A DNA stretch of 64,000 bases from Procambarus clarkii (GCF_040958095.1 NC_091160.1:42917968-42981967), one strand, 5' to 3'; positions 46,318 through 57,753 are shown, counted from the first letter of the stretch. Numbers and translations: made by a program. The notes: generated by a model not told the origin, from the letters alone.

Positions 46318-46432
46318 GTCGGTGACAGGAAGCCTGTATGTATGTATGTATACTTTAGGGTTGTATGGAGGTCCCCCCTAAGGTGGAACCATTGACCCCC
46401 CTTAAGGTGGAACCACTGACCCCTCAAGGATG
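46318..46432 (-). mobile_element. SINE family C, 3' half, abutting a family B SINE
   Basis: Minus strand ends TACAGGCTTCCTGTCACCGA; the inner part has a tandem duplication of AAGGTGGAACCACTGACCCC. It directly borders the family B copy at 46438. Confidence 0.5.
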
Positions 46433-46437
46433 CAATC

Positions 46438-46690
46438 TTATCTTGAGATGATTTCGGGGCTTAGCGTCCCCGCGGCCCGGTCCTCGACCAGGCGTCCTTT
46501 TTGTTATACATCCCCCAGGAAGCATAGCCCATAGCAGCTGTCTAACTCCCAGGTACTTATTTACTGCTAGGTAAACAGGAGCATCAGGGTGAAAGAAATT
46601 CTACCCATTTGTTTCCATCTCCACAGGGGATTGAACCCAGAACCTCAGGACTACAAATACCGAGCGCTGTTCACTCAGCTGTCAGGCCCC
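46438..46690 (-). mobile_element. SINE family B
   Basis: On the minus strand: GGCCTGACAGCTGAGTGAAC head, GGGTTCAATCCCC B box, ACCTAGCAGTAAATAAGTAC body, and the ATCTCAAGATAA tail end at 46438. Confidence 0.82.
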
Positions 46691-46994
46691 CCATAGGGCC
46701 CCCTATGCGTATAGCACTCTTGTATGAATTGACCTTCGTATGTGGTAACTGTGTTTGGTCAAATTGTTCACAAGATAGTTCAATAAAGCTGATTTTCTGA
46801 GTGTCAAAACCATTTATATCATAAAGTTAGGATGTATTTGCTTTGGTTAGGCTATCTTGGGCTCAGTTTGGTCAGGATACAATAATAGGTTATGTTAGAT
46901 AAACATTAATAATTCTTGAAGTTGGAGACAAGGAGCCTGTATATTTAGGCTTACTGAAACACACAGGTTAGGTTGGTTTGGGTTAGGTTAGGTA

Positions 46995-47283
46995 GTCCCC
47001 GTGGTGTAGTGGTTAAGACACTCTCCTGGCGTTTCGTGAGCGTTGTGTCCTGGGTTCGTATCCTGGCCGGGGAGGATTTACTGGGCGCAAATCCTTAACT
47101 GTAGCCTCTGTTTAACTCAACAGTAAAATGGGTACTTGGTTGTTAAACAATTTTTCGCGGGGTCGTATCCCAGGGACCATAGGATTAAGGACTTGCCCGA
47201 AACGCTATGCATACTAGTGGCTGTACAAGAATGTAAGAACTCTTGTATATATGTACAGTATCTATAAATAAATAAATAAAAAA
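46995..47283 (+). mobile_element. SINE family E, tRNA-derived with A-rich tail
   Basis: GTCCCCGTGGTGTAGTGGTT opens a tRNA-like fold of about 80 bases with B box GGGTTCGTATCC and closing CCGGGGA. The body holds GAGGATTTACTGGGC and CCGAAACGCTATGCATACTA, and it ends in (AAAT)n and A-run. A fragment of the shared LINE/SINE tail follows at 47290-47350. Confidence 0.78.
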
Positions 47284-47852
47284 AAGTAGTTTGGAGGCCT
47301 GGTCGAGAACCGGGCCGCAGAGACACTAAGCCCCGAAATCATCGCAAGGTAGGTAGGTAAGGTAGTTTTCAAATCTGTAGGTGAACCATCTTATAATTTA
47401 TATAATAATATCATTTATCTTATTCTTTTGTATGATATGATCTTGTCTAATATAATCTTGTGTATGGTATGACTTGTATCCGGTAATATGGCTACCACAT
47501 TTGAACAATAAAGAATAAAACACTAGAGTGCAGTGCAAAGGAAGGAAATGCAACAATGCAAACCATCTCATATTGTATAACTGTGCTATACTATATGTGC
47601 TGTATATTATTTACGTGCTCGATGTTGAGTTATGTTATAAAACGGATGCAGGTCATTTCGTTCATAAGACAGTTTGCTAATGGATTTTCTTTTATTAAAA
47701 CCTACCCCTATTCTAGGGGTAGAATAGGGCCAACTAAAACCCATCTTAATTTAATATATATATCGATCTGATATAGCAATACAACCTAATCCTACATAAC
47801 CTAACTATATGTTTTAATAACTATAAGTACAGATTATAAACTACGTATATAT

Positions 47853-48104
47853 GGGAGCCGGTCGGCCGAGCGGACAGCACGCTGGACTTGTGATCCTGTG
47901 GTCCTGGGTTCGATCCCAGGCGCAGGCGAGAAACAATGGCAGAGTTTCTTTCACCCTATGCCCCTGTTACCTAGCGGTAAAATTGGTACCTGGGTGTTAG
48001 TCAGCTGTCACGGGCTGCTTCCTGGGGGTGGAGGCCTGGTCGAGGACCGGGCCGCGGGGACACTAAAAAGCCCCGAAATCATCTCAAGATAACCTCAAGA
48101 TAAC
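47853..48104 (+). mobile_element. SINE family A
   Basis: Well-preserved copy: GGGAGCCGGTCGGCCGAGCG head, B box GGTTCGATCCC, and a tail ending with two CTCAAGATAAC units. Good reference for the family. Confidence 0.85.
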
Positions 48105-48109
48105 AGCAT

Positions 48110-48929
48110 CTACAATGAGCCTGTGAATTATTTGACTGTAGCTCTGAAAATAAGGGTATGGTCAAATTGTAAAGATGTTTTGAGAATGCTAATTTTCCGA
48201 GTGTGATTTTTTTGTTAATTGTTAGGTTTGGTTATACAGTACAGTACTGTACAGTATTATCTTTGGTTAGGCTCGCTTGGGTTAGGTTAGGTCACATAAG
48301 GTTAGGTAGGTTTTAAATTATTTTCGCAAACCGTCTTGTGCATGATGTAACTTGTATCTGAAAAATTGGTCTTCAAAAGTACCATATAATTTAGTTTAAT
48401 TTGACTGTATGTAATGAAAGCTTTTCTTTCACCAGTTCTTCAACTTACCCCTCTCATGCCTCGTGCATACTTATCATAAAAAGTGGCCCTCAAGAGTAGT
48501 CTTTGTACATTATCACTACTCTTTAACCAGACCTAAAATAACCTATCCTAACATAACCTATTCCAGTCTGACATAACCTATGCTAACTTGGGTTAGTAGC
48601 ATAAGGTGGGATTCTTAGTTCGTGAAATTAGATACTACATTGTATACTTTTGAATAAAGTATAGGTTGAACAATTTTGTTACTTCATTAGGAAGGGAGTT
48701 CCTTATATTGGTTTCCTTTATTTGCATGGTGTATTTGCATAGATTTAATTTGATTGGGAATATCAAGAGAGATTTATTTCTGGTGTGATGCTCATAGGTT
48801 CTATTACATCTGTCTCGGAAGTTTCAAAACAGGGTTAGAATTGTGTTATAAGCCTTTGCAAGTGTAAATATCAGAAAAGAATGTATGGAGTATGCAATTT
48901 AAAATAAGCATTTAATGAAACACTTATTG
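48110..48929. other. Upstream region of the zinc-finger gene
   Basis: Contains diverged AGGTT/AACCT motifs at 48270-48310 and 48540-48600. No leader exon identified. Confidence 0.45.
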
Positions 48930-49045
48930 TTGAAATTTTTTCTTTTTAGGAAGAAAATTAAAAACTATAATTTCTGTTTTCAGTCATGATTTGATGATGT
49001 GACAAGGCAGCCCACAGGAGGAAAGTTTGAGCGTTGTGCACTAAA
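48930..49045 (+). promoter_or_regulatory. 5' untranslated region and candidate 3' splice sites of the zinc-finger gene
   Basis: Two pyrimidine-tract plus AG sites, TTTTTCTTTTTAG near 48950 and TTCTGTTTTCAG ending at 48983, precede the start codon by 95 and 62 bases. Either could join an upstream leader exon that I cannot identify. Confidence 0.4.
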
Positions 49046-50800
49046 ATGAATGAAGCAAAAGTGCATACGGGGACACCTATGACTGATTGTGTAATTGATC
49101 AACATATTATGGGTTCAGGTGTGATGAATTTAGCAAAAACTAAACATGTAAATATATCTTCACAAACAAAGGAGACATCAGCTTTAGCTGGTAATGAAGA
49201 CAGTCGGAACTGTGAGCCACTTGTAGAAGAGCAAAATGAAATAGTACGTGAAGAGAAAAGTCTAAAAAAGCATTGTGAATGTCCAGCTTGTAAGATAGCA
49301 TGTAAAAGAAAAGAAGAATTGCAAACACATCTTGCAACTCAGTTACTTCAGTGTATTTTATGTAAAAAAGTTTTACAAGATGAACTTTTGCTGAAACAGC
49401 ATATGAACTCATGTCCAAAGAACAAATACAAGTGCCACATATGTGGTACAAAATATATATACAAGAAGAATCTCTTTAAACATTACCTTGCACATCAAAA
49501 AGAAAACCCAGATGTGCATGAGGGTACACATCCTGCGACCAACGCTAAATGTCCAATTATATGTCCTTACTGTGATAGAAAATTTAAATACCAGTTGGCA
49601 TATGAAATGCATATGGTTACTCATGATGGTAATTTACCCTACTGGTGCTTATTCTGCAGGGCCAGATTTGCTTGTAAAGATGAGCTTTTCGTCCATGGTA
49701 GCACTCACGACCTTAAGAAAGCTTATGAGTGTGACCAGTGTGGCAAAGTATTTACAACTAAAAATGCTCTTGAACACCACATTATTTGTCACTCAAAGAA
49801 AAAAAAATCGCGTAAATTATGTGGTAAGAATTCTGAAAAGAACGCTGCGCTACCCAGTGAATGTGAAGAAGTTTGTCCATGCCATGTTTGCAAAAATGAG
49901 CCTTATGTAAGGGAAGAAATACCAGAGGGAAAGTTAAATGCAAAGGCTAAACAATTTCTACAGTTATCTGCAACAACACGGAATAATAATAATAATAATA
50001 GGTTAAAAAATAGTCAGAAAGGCGAGAAATATGTGTGCACAATATGTGGGAAGTCATTTAATGAGAAGACTGCTTTTGAAAATCATGTCCGGTATCATTT
50101 TGAGTGCAAAAAGTGCCGAAAGGTATTTCAAACAAAAGATGACCTTGATACACATTTATTATTTCTGGGCGGTGAAAAATTATTGTCTTGTAATGCATGT
50201 AAAAGCTTATTTCACGGTAAAAAAGAATTGCGCCGTCATATTATGAACTACCTTCATGAACGAGCACACAGATCATTTTATGCCATTGTTCCAGCAGTTA
50301 AAAAGGAGCCTACAGTAAAAATTCATATGGTTACTCATACTGGTAAAAATTCACTGAAATGTTCTGTGTGCAAAAAAGATGTTTCTGTTCGTTATGATCT
50401 TCAAGATCACATGGAAGCGGAAGAAGATAAGTCCACTGAGGCACAGAACTCTAGAGAAGAATATGTCTATATCTCACGACTGAACCAATCTGTCGTTAAT
50501 TGTAGAAAGATGGCCAGTTCTTATTGTAAGTGTCATCATAATACAAGAGGTACATTGCCTACAGCTGAGGATGACTGGAAGAGATCCTTCACTCCTTCTG
50601 ATTGGAACATCAAGGTTCTCGGAAACCACAGCAAGTCTTTGCTGGCAACTACAGCAAAACTTGATTTAGAGATCGTAAACGGAGTAAATGAGATAACCAA
50701 ATTTGATCCTGAGGCAGCATGTGAAGTTGATAGTATCAAGATCGAAACTTTAGATGCCGAAGAAATTATTAAAGAAGAATGGGACAGTAGTTGTGAATAA
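49046..50800 (+). CDS. C2H2 zinc-finger protein, intronless coding region
   Basis: 584 residues from ATG 49046 to TAA. An in-frame TGA at 49028 and an A at -3 support this start; the TTG at 49034 is not used. Classical C2H2 fingers, by Cys/His positions: 130/133/146/150, 173/176/189/193, 201/204/217/221, 229/232/245/249, 331/334/347/351, and 382/385/398/404 with a longer His spacing. Degenerate fingers: 79/82/95, 103/106/119 with Cys123, 354/357/370, and 439/442/455. A finger remnant HMVTHTGK lacks its cysteines. An Asn run (313-318) comes from an AAT microsatellite. The acidic C-terminus holds VKKEP, IKIE and IKEE, possible SUMO sites. The product is probably a nuclear DNA-binding protein. 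Candidate acceptors at 48950 and 48983 suggest an upstream non-coding exon. Specific orthologue not recognised. Confidence 0.85.
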   Translation: MNEAKVHTGTPMTDCVIDQHIMGSGVMNLAKTKHVNISSQTKETSALAGNEDSRNCEPLVEEQNEIVREEKSLKKHCECPACKIACKRKEELQTHLATQLLQCILCKKVLQDELLLKQHMNSCPKNKYKCHICGTKYIYKKNLFKHYLAHQKENPDVHEGTHPATNAKCPIICPYCDRKFKYQLAYEMHMVTHDGNLPYWCLFCRARFACKDELFVHGSTHDLKKAYECDQCGKVFTTKNALEHHIICHSKKKKSRKLCGKNSEKNAALPSECEEVCPCHVCKNEPYVREEIPEGKLNAKAKQFLQLSATTRNNNNNNRLKNSQKGEKYVCTICGKSFNEKTAFENHVRYHFECKKCRKVFQTKDDLDTHLLFLGGEKLLSCNACKSLFHGKKELRRHIMNYLHERAHRSFYAIVPAVKKEPTVKIHMVTHTGKNSLKCSVCKKDVSVRYDLQDHMEAEEDKSTEAQNSREEYVYISRLNQSVVNCRKMASSYCKCHHNTRGTLPTAEDDWKRSFTPSDWNIKVLGNHSKSLLATTAKLDLEIVNGVNEITKFDPEAACEVDSIKIETLDAEEIIKEEWDSSCE

Positions 50801-51233
50801 GCTAATGAAAGTTATTCAGTAGAAATAATCAACATGGCTGTGTCTTATTAACAAAGCCTTGCCTTCTGATGTTAACATTATAAGGAAAAGTTTGTTTTTT
50901 ATGTTACAAGGATAGATTTTGTGTATATTATTTTATCATTTTATTTTGCAGCAAATTTTCTTTTAAATATTGAGTATTTTTTTAATTTTTATATTTATTT
51001 TACATTATTGAAACCCATGTATACTACTGTACTACAAAATTTATTATACAATTTTTTACCGAATGGTGCTTACATTTATGTGGCCAACATTTTATTGATA
51101 TTGGGGTTAGAAATATTAAAATTAACAAATATTTTTTAAGTTTGTTTATTTCTTGCATTTAAATTCTAATAACTTCAGTCACATTTGTCCTCAACATTTA
51201 ATGGGAGATTCATTTCAGGATATTGAAATGAAT

Positions 51234-51239
51234 AATAAA
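51234..51239 (+). terminator. Possible polyadenylation signal of the zinc-finger gene
   Basis: AATAAA about 430 bases after the stop codon, in AT-rich 3' flank, just before a transposon 3' end begins at about 51265. Confidence 0.35.
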
Positions 51240-51264
51240 TGTCTATTGTGTCTATCTGTCATTG

Positions 51265-51345
51265 GTTCCAGTTACGGGCTCACCATAGCCCGTGCTACTT
51301 GGAACTTTGTTCCGGGTAGCGAATCTTTAACAACAACAACATTAG
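51265..51345 (-). mobile_element. Transposon 3' end, single-copy relative of the 56-bp unit
   Basis: Minus strand: TTGTTGTTAAAGATTCGCTA, GGAACAAAGTTCCAAGTAGC, ACGGGCTATGGTGAGCCCGT. Confidence 0.65.
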
Positions 51346-51347
51346 TT

Positions 51348-51495
51348 CCAGGACTTAATGTCCCTGTGGCTCAGTCTCTGACCAGGCCTTCAGGTTGGTC
51401 GTCTGGTCAACCAAGCTGTTAGATGCTGCTGATTGCAGTTTAACATATGAATCACAGCCCAGTTGATCAGGCACTGTTTGGAGATGTTTATCATG
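51348..51495 (-). mobile_element. LINE 3' end fragment, same family as 36836-38685
   Basis: Read on the minus strand it matches the last 150 bases of the LINE at 36.8-38.7 kb: CCTGATCAACTGGG, then AACAGCTTGGTTGACCAG and the AAGGCCTGGTC block. It is clearly older and diverged. Confidence 0.7.
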
Positions 51496-51499
51496 AACA

Positions 51500-52162
51500 A
51501 GGATAGTGTGTAGTTCTTAAGAAGCACTAAATTCTCTCAAATGCAATTGTATAATGCTGTATATATTGTGGTTTTGAGGGAAAGCACTGTATGGTGCATT
51601 CTTATACTGTATATAGTATTTATATTTTAGTTCCTCAGATGAAGTTCTTAGGCATTTTTATATATGCTTTGTATACAGTAAAATAATTTTGAGAAGCACT
51701 ATATGGTTCATTTACAGTATATATGGGGTGTTCTGTATGCTATAGGTCTTGAGGCACTGCATTACTGTTTGACTGGTCGGTAGAACAAAGGCCTTGTACT
51801 GTATCTTACAAGTCAGCATTCAGCTCATAATGGTTCAAGTGGTTGGGCACTGTTCTCTCACCCTGTCCTCACATTCCAGATTCTTAGTCCTCGAATTCCT
51901 TCTCCTGATGGATATACTGTATATACATACACACACACACACACATGTATGTACAGGGTATATGTAATGTGTATGTTGTATTTACAGTTTGAGCTCTATT
52001 ATCCAAATAAGTTGGTACCTCTGGATATCCAGATAACTGAAAATCCAGATACAGTAAATAAGAAATCATGATAATTTTTTGCCCATTTTTCATATTTATT
52101 TTAAGCATGCTAAAAATGCCTGTAATAGTGTTTTAATAGGAATGAACCAATATATATATATA

Positions 52163-52242
<80 letters not shown>

Positions 52243-53220
52243 AAAACGAAAGAGACTGTTGTGTTATTTAATATAAATAAGTATCCTTTCCTGCTGAATC
52301 CTGCAGTCTTGGTTAATAGGGGTTAAATCCCATTAACTGGACATATTCTGGTTAATGGACATGGAGAAACAGAAATGTACAGCGTATGTCCAAATAATCC
52401 AAGAAACCAGAAAAGGGGGGGTTCCAAATAATGTTTTCTTTTTATGTGATGTAATTTCAATAACTAATTTTAGGAACATTATTTAAACAAGTTTAAAATT
52501 ATATTTTATATATTTTGTTCATATACCGTATTGGCAGACATCTTAATTAGGAAATTTCCATTGCAGAGGCAATGGAAATAGTTCACAAGTGTCAGATATT
52601 TGCAGAACTTCATTATTATGTTAGCATTTTTTGCTGTAATTGATATCATTGATGTTTTAAAATATAGAAGAGCTGTGTACAGCCAGATGTTTTAACATGA
52701 AAACTGGAGAGGAATTCTACAGATGTAACGTTTGATCATCAGAGGTCTCTGGGGACAAGGGAACATGTTATGAACAGTTATTTTAAGCCATCAGTGTCCA
52801 CAGGCTCTCTGGGTAAAGAATGTGTCCCCTGCTGCCGCCTCACTCTGCCACCGCCTGCTGACTCTGGCATCTTGGACATTATATTCATGGATTAATTACT
52901 AATATTGATTTTGCCATTACTTTTTTATGACAACGTATTTCAGAATAAATTTGTGGAAATGGCAGATGGTGTAATGATTTTAAAAGGTGACAAATGTGTT
53001 AGGTGATGAGGTAAGGCATGATTTGCCCTTGTCATTTTCCATGTTTAAATTTTTTTTCTGTAGAGTTGCAGAAAAGTATTTTTAATATTGATTTTTTCAC
53101 CTGTAATTTCTTGAGAGCAAGAAGACATTTCACACTTGTCAGTCCTCCACACTCAAATTATAATAACTAAAATTGTTTATGTTGGGGGGGAGGGGTTATG
53201 AGTTAAAGGTAGTATAGGAG
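51500..53220. other. Intergenic, AT-rich
   Basis: CA repeat at 51932-51945 and the TA run at 52150-52238; nothing else supported. Confidence 0.5.
52150..52238. repeat. (TA)n microsatellite
   Basis: Long TA run interrupted once (ATACTGTATATAT). Confidence 0.95.
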
Positions 53221-53224
53221 TAAC

Positions 53225-53515
53225 CAAACATTGAGACAATTTTTGTTGTCAAGGGACACGAAGCATGTATATACAGTATGGTATATATATTTAGGCTTGT
53301 ATCAAGATTCCCTCTCCCCTTGCTAGTCAACTACTGGTCCTTCCCAGGATACAACCCCACAATAGTTGCCTAACTCCTGGGTAAATATTTACTGCTAGGT
53401 GAACAGAGGCATAAGGTGAAAGGAAATGTATACTGTAATCATTTTTGATTAAACACGTTTCCTTTCCTTTCCTGACCGTGAATCGAACTCGGGATTCCTG
53501 ATTGTGATTCAAGAC
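53225..53515 (-). mobile_element. SINE family C
   Basis: Minus strand: CCCGAGTTCGATTCACGGTC, CACCTAGCAGTAAATATTTA, CCCAGGAGTTAGGCAACTAT, CCTGGGAAGGACCAGTAGTT. Confidence 0.6.
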
Positions 53516-53650
53516 CACCACCACCACCTAAGTATGAAGAATTGGATGGTGGCGTTTTATAAGAGGTTTATGCAGTACTGTATCATTAAGTCTGGAATGA
53601 CTGTTGATAGCCTACAGTTACAGTTAGGAGGTGATCGTCATGAACCACTG

Positions 53651-53900
53651 GGCCTGACAGCTGAGTGGACAGTGCTTCGGATTCATAGTCCTGAGGTTAC
53701 GGGTTCAATCCTCGGTGGAGGCAGAAACAAGCGGGCAGAGTTTCTTTCACCCTGATGCTCCTGTTCACCTAGCAGTAAATAGATACCTGGGAGTTAGAGA
53801 GCTGCTACGGGCTACTTCCTGGGGATGTGTAACAAAAAGGAGGCCTGGTCGAGGACTGGTCCGCGAGGACGCTAAGCCCCGAAATCATCTCAAGATAACG
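53651..53900 (+). mobile_element. SINE family B
   Basis: Complete copy: GGCCTGACAGCTGAGTGGAC head, GGGTTCAATCC B box, CACCTAGCAGTAAATAGATA body, GGAGGCCTGGTCGAGGACTG tail ending CTCAAGATAAC. Confidence 0.83.
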
Positions 53901-53904
53901 TAGA

Positions 53905-54470
53905 ATGATATGGTCAGTCTTGGTTAAATGCAGAAGGTGTTTAATGTATACTTTATTTATATGCCCACAAATATTGGTGTATATATTTTTGATGTTTCTA
54001 AAACTGTAAAAATGTTTTCTTGCTTATCCGTAATGCTATATATTTTGAAAGATATTATGATTGAACAAGTGATACAGTACAGTATTTAAAATGTACTGTT
54101 ATTAAATATATTGAGCCTTCTGCTTTAACTCACCATATTTTGGGAGCTGATACCTCCCAACCCCATGAGATGGGAAAGGAGTTGATAATGATGTATGATT
54201 GTAGTAAAAACAAACTTCATTAATTTATATCGTTTGTTTGTTTGTTCCTTGAATTACAAAAATATTAAAAATACTAATTAGTTGTCATATACAGTACTGT
54301 ATGCAAATTAAAATGAAAGGTACAGTATAAAGTCAATGAAGTGTAAAAGTAAATAAGTACTGTATAGCAAAATTTTAAATACAGTAATTCCTAATACATG
54401 CAAGATGAATATACATGTACAAGGAAAATTTTAACTACAGATACTGTATCTTAATACAGTACTGTATACA
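53905..54470. other. Intergenic, AT-rich, nothing recognised
   Basis: Many short TACTGTA and ACAGTA motifs, no element or exon supported. Confidence 0.5.
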
Positions 54471-54474
54471 CTAA

Positions 54475-54850
54475 TTTTATTTATTTTATTTTATTTATAT
54501 ATATACAAGAAGGTACATTGGGTTTGTGAGAATACATTGGATAGTACAGTACAGGGTATTTACATTCTTGTAAAGCCACTAGTACGCACAGCGTTTCGGG
54601 CAGGTCCTTAATCTAGCAGATAATTTTGAGTAGGTAATTTCAATCAGAATTGATAAATGATAAAGATACATTACAAGAGAAAAATGAGATGAGAGAGATA
54701 AGTAGGTATATTAAAGCACATTGTTATATTAAAGCTCTGATTGATTACATTGACAGCTTGATTAGTAATTTAAACAAGGTTAATAGACACCATACAGCAG
54801 ATTGACAGTAGCTAATCTGACAGTCTAATAGCTATAGATATTAGCTATAT
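54475..54850 (-). mobile_element. Retroposon 3' region related to family E, longer form
   Basis: Minus-strand tail TTTATTTAT-type AT repeat, TACAAGAAGGTACATTGGGT (plus), CTAGTACGCACAGCGTTTCG (plus), then 250 bases (GAGATGAGAGAGATAAGTAG) shared with 61330-61760. The longer form suggests that family E borrowed this end from a larger element. Confidence 0.6.
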
Positions 54851-55103
54851 CTTAATTATGTATACAAAAATGTAAATATTGTATTTTAAAATATCATGTC
54901 TTTTATATAAAGTTAAAATATTTTGTATGAAGCTTGATAAATATTTTTTATGCAGCACAGATAGGTCCTTCATATGTGAAATTTAAAGCTGAATGCCTGC
55001 AGGCGAGTGGCTAATTTAAAAACTAACATTTTCCAATTACAGTAATACATTGTGTTACTCTATGGTTAGACTTCACGAACAAGCTCATACTCGAGCCTGC
55101 ACA

Positions 55104-55360
55104 GGGCCTGACAGCTGAGTGGACAGCGCTCGGGATTCGTAGTCCTATGGTCCGGGGATCGATCCCCAGCAGAGGCGGAAACAAATTGGCTGAGTTTCAC
55201 CCTGATGATCCTGTTCACCTAACAGTAAATAGGTACCTGGGAGTTAGACAGCTGCTATGGGCTGCTTCCTAGGGTGTGTGGAAAAAAACGTTGATTGACA
55301 GTTGAGAGGCGGGCCCAAAGAGCCAGAGCTCAACCCCCACAAGCACAGCTAGGTGAGTAC
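55104..55360 (+). mobile_element. SINE family B head and body with a different LINE tail
   Basis: Head GGCCTGACAGCTGAGTGGAC, body up to CTGCTATGGGCTGCTTCCTA as in family B. After 55290 the usual tail is replaced by GATTGACAGTTGAGAGGCGG and CTCAACCCCCACAAGCACAG plus CTAGGTGAGTAC, the 3' end of the second LINE family (compare 63150-63222). Confidence 0.82.
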
Positions 55361-55734
55361 TCTGGGCCAATTAATTAACCCTGAAACAAAATAGATTTGT
55401 TTAAACTGACATGTAATACTGAAATGATGTTTCATGATCTTTGTGTTGATATGTTTAGCACTATACTATACTGTACAGTATATTGTACAACCGCCAGGCA
55501 TTCTCATTATTCTTCATATCTCTTGAGAATGTAAATTAAGTTTTCTTAATGAGAAAGTGTTGAGGCAGTACGATGGGATTCAAACCTGTCTCTCCCGGAT
55601 TCCCAGGGTGCACACGCTACTGGCTACCATGATGAGAGACTGTACAATGGGATCGAACTCTCTCATCCCTGGACTCCCCGGGCACACACAGTATCGACTG
55701 AATGATAACACTTTCATAAACTATTTATAAGGGG

Positions 55735-55870
55735 TAATTTCGAGCAACCAAAGTTGAAATACTGATCCTTCCCAGGATGCAATGCAACAACAATTCTCTA
55801 ACTCCCAAGTACCTATTTACTGCTAGGTGAACAGAGGCATTAGGTGAGAGAAAACCTGTCCTGCCCGGAC
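55735..55870 (-). mobile_element. SINE family C, middle part
   Basis: Minus strand: CCGGGCAGGACAGGTTTTCT, CACCTAGCAGTAAATAGGTA, CTTGGGAGTTAGAGAATTGT, CATCCTGGGAAGGATCAGTA. Confidence 0.55.
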
Positions 55871-56198
55871 AGAAATAATTGTAATAAATAATGTGAATGA
55901 TGAATAATTCACCAGACACGGGAAAGGTCATATGGAACACGACCATCATGGCTTAGACTCTGAAATTGACTTAACTTAAAGTAATGTAGCGTTGGTCAGA
56001 TGTCACATTTTTGTTGTTTTTATATATCAAATACTTTACATACACACATGAGTATGAAACTGACTGATGAGTTGTTCGTTATGTAAGAGTTGTAGCAAAA
56101 TATATATAATAATGTGGCGAGGACACTCGCGGGAACATGATCCTGGTACAGTGTGAGTGTAGCAGGGGGCAACCTCACTCCTCAGTCACCATCCACCA

Positions 56199-56378
56199 GC
56201 CTCACACCTCATTATATCCTCCCCCCGCCTCACACCTCATTATATCCTCCCCCCGCCTCACACCTCATTATATCCTCCCCCCGCCTCACACCTCATTATA
56301 TCCTCCCCCGCCTCACACCTCATTATATCCTCCAGCCTCACACCTCATTATATCCCCCGCCTCACATCTCATTATATC
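56199..56378 (+). repeat. 28-bp minisatellite, about 7 units
   Basis: Unit GCCTCACACCTCATTATATC plus CTCCCCCC; the C-run shortens towards the right end. Open in several frames but not coding in my view. Confidence 0.88.
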
Positions 56379-56495
56379 GGCTATGTAACAACATCAAGTG
56401 TGTTCCCGCTAAAGGAAAGTGATAAGTTACAGTGCCTAAACATTCAAGGAATAATTGAGACGACAGCCGCGACTCCTACACATCTCTGCTGAATT

Positions 56496-56570
56496 TGTAC
56501 CTGAATTTACCTGAGGGCCCAGCATATCTAGTGGCCTCGAAGGGGGACAGGAAAGCGGCGGCTTGTCAAA
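56496..56570 (+). repeat. CTGAATTTACCTGAG family repeat
   Basis: CTGAATTTACCTGAGGGCCC, TAGTGGCCTCGAAGGGGGAC, GCGGCTTGTCAAAGG. Confidence 0.6.
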
Positions 56571-56975
56571 GGTACCCCCCTTATTGTTCCCGAAAATCCA
56601 ATTGCAATGAATCTTTTTTTTCCGGCCTAACAGGTACCATTGGCCCCCCTCCCCCTTTGATTAGTGTTGTGATTAAATAGTGAAATTGTTGAATAGTTTT
56701 TAACAAAGGAAAGGTAAGTCTTATGTAATATGAATATGTGAGAATAAAAAATTGCAGGAGGCCTATATATAGTCCTTCCCAGCGGTTACAACGTCCCTAA
56801 ACTGATGTACTAATTGCCCTAACTGAATGAAGAATATTGTGATAAAATAGTTGAAGAGATTTAAGTTATCTTACTTTTCGCCTGAAGAAAACATGAGTGT
56901 ACAACCATGTGCTTATAGGCTCTGAATTAAGTGTATTATTTAACGATTGGTTCAGTATATATCTAGCAAAGACAA

Positions 56976-57036
56976 ATGATTTTGTCTTTCAGGTACTTGA
57001 TCGTCGTCATCATCATGATGGTGTTCTCCGGTGATG
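56976..57036 (+). CDS. Candidate first coding exon, signal peptide of an unidentified secreted or membrane protein
   Basis: From ATG 56976 it reads MILSFRYLIVVIIMMVFSGD plus one base, then the donor GTATGT. This is a typical signal peptide: short polar start, hydrophobic core LIVVIIMMVF, small residues before the cut. It joins in phase to the exon at 58734. A pyrimidine tract and CAG at 56983-56991 could alternatively be an acceptor within the same frame, making this an internal exon with translation from an upstream ATG. No family recognised. Confidence 0.45.
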
Positions 57037-57160
57037 GTATGTTGTCTAAACTACATGTTTACTGCCAAGAATATATATTTTGATAGCTAATTCCTTAATT
57101 TTGCTGTTTTCACGAAGCCTAATGACATAATTTGAGGTTTTATATATATATATATATATA

Positions 57161-57753
57161 TGTCGTACCTAATAGCCAGAACGCACTTCTCAGCCTACTA
57201 TTCAAGGCCCGATTTGCCTAATAAGCCAAGTTTTCATGAATTAATGTTTTTTCGTCTACCTAACCTACCTAACCCAACCTAACCTAACTTTTTCGGCTAC
57301 CTAACCTAACCTAACCTATAAAGATAGGTTAGGTTAGGTTAGGTAGGGTTGGTTAGGTTCGGTCATATATCTACGTTAATTTTAACTCCAATAAAAAAAA
57401 TGACCTCATACATAATGAAATGGGTAGCCAAGTTTTCCTGAATTAATATTTTTTCTCTAATTTTTTCTTATGAAATGATAAAGCTACCCATTTCATAAAG
57501 TATGAGGACAATTTTTTTTTATTGAAGTTAAAATTAACGTAGATATATGACCGAACCTAACCAACCCTACCTAACCTAACCTAACCTATCTTTATAGGTT
57601 AGGTTAGGTTAGGTTAGGTAGCCGAAAAAGTTAGGTTAGGTTAGGTTAGGTAAGTTAGGTAGTCGAAAAACAATTAATTCATGAAAACTTGGCTTATTAG
57701 GCAAATCGGGCCTTGCATAGTAGGCTGACAAGTGCGTTCTGGCTACTAGGTAC

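Noticed and set aside
46995..47075. Functional tRNA gene
   Set aside because: It folds roughly like a tRNA and has a B box, but it is the head of a SINE with a conserved non-tRNA body and a second copy at 38790-39051. The family A, B, C and D heads were rejected for the same reason.
49034..49045. Zinc-finger protein starting at TTG 49034
   Set aside because: There is no reason for a non-AUG start; ATG 49046 follows an in-frame stop at 49028 and has A at -3.
56137..56422. Proline/histidine-rich proteins in two frames
   Set aside because: Both frames are translations of the 28-bp minisatellite.
57266..57660. Interstitial telomere or chromosome end
   Set aside because: The AACCT blocks are short, inverted and embedded in matching arms of a foldback element.
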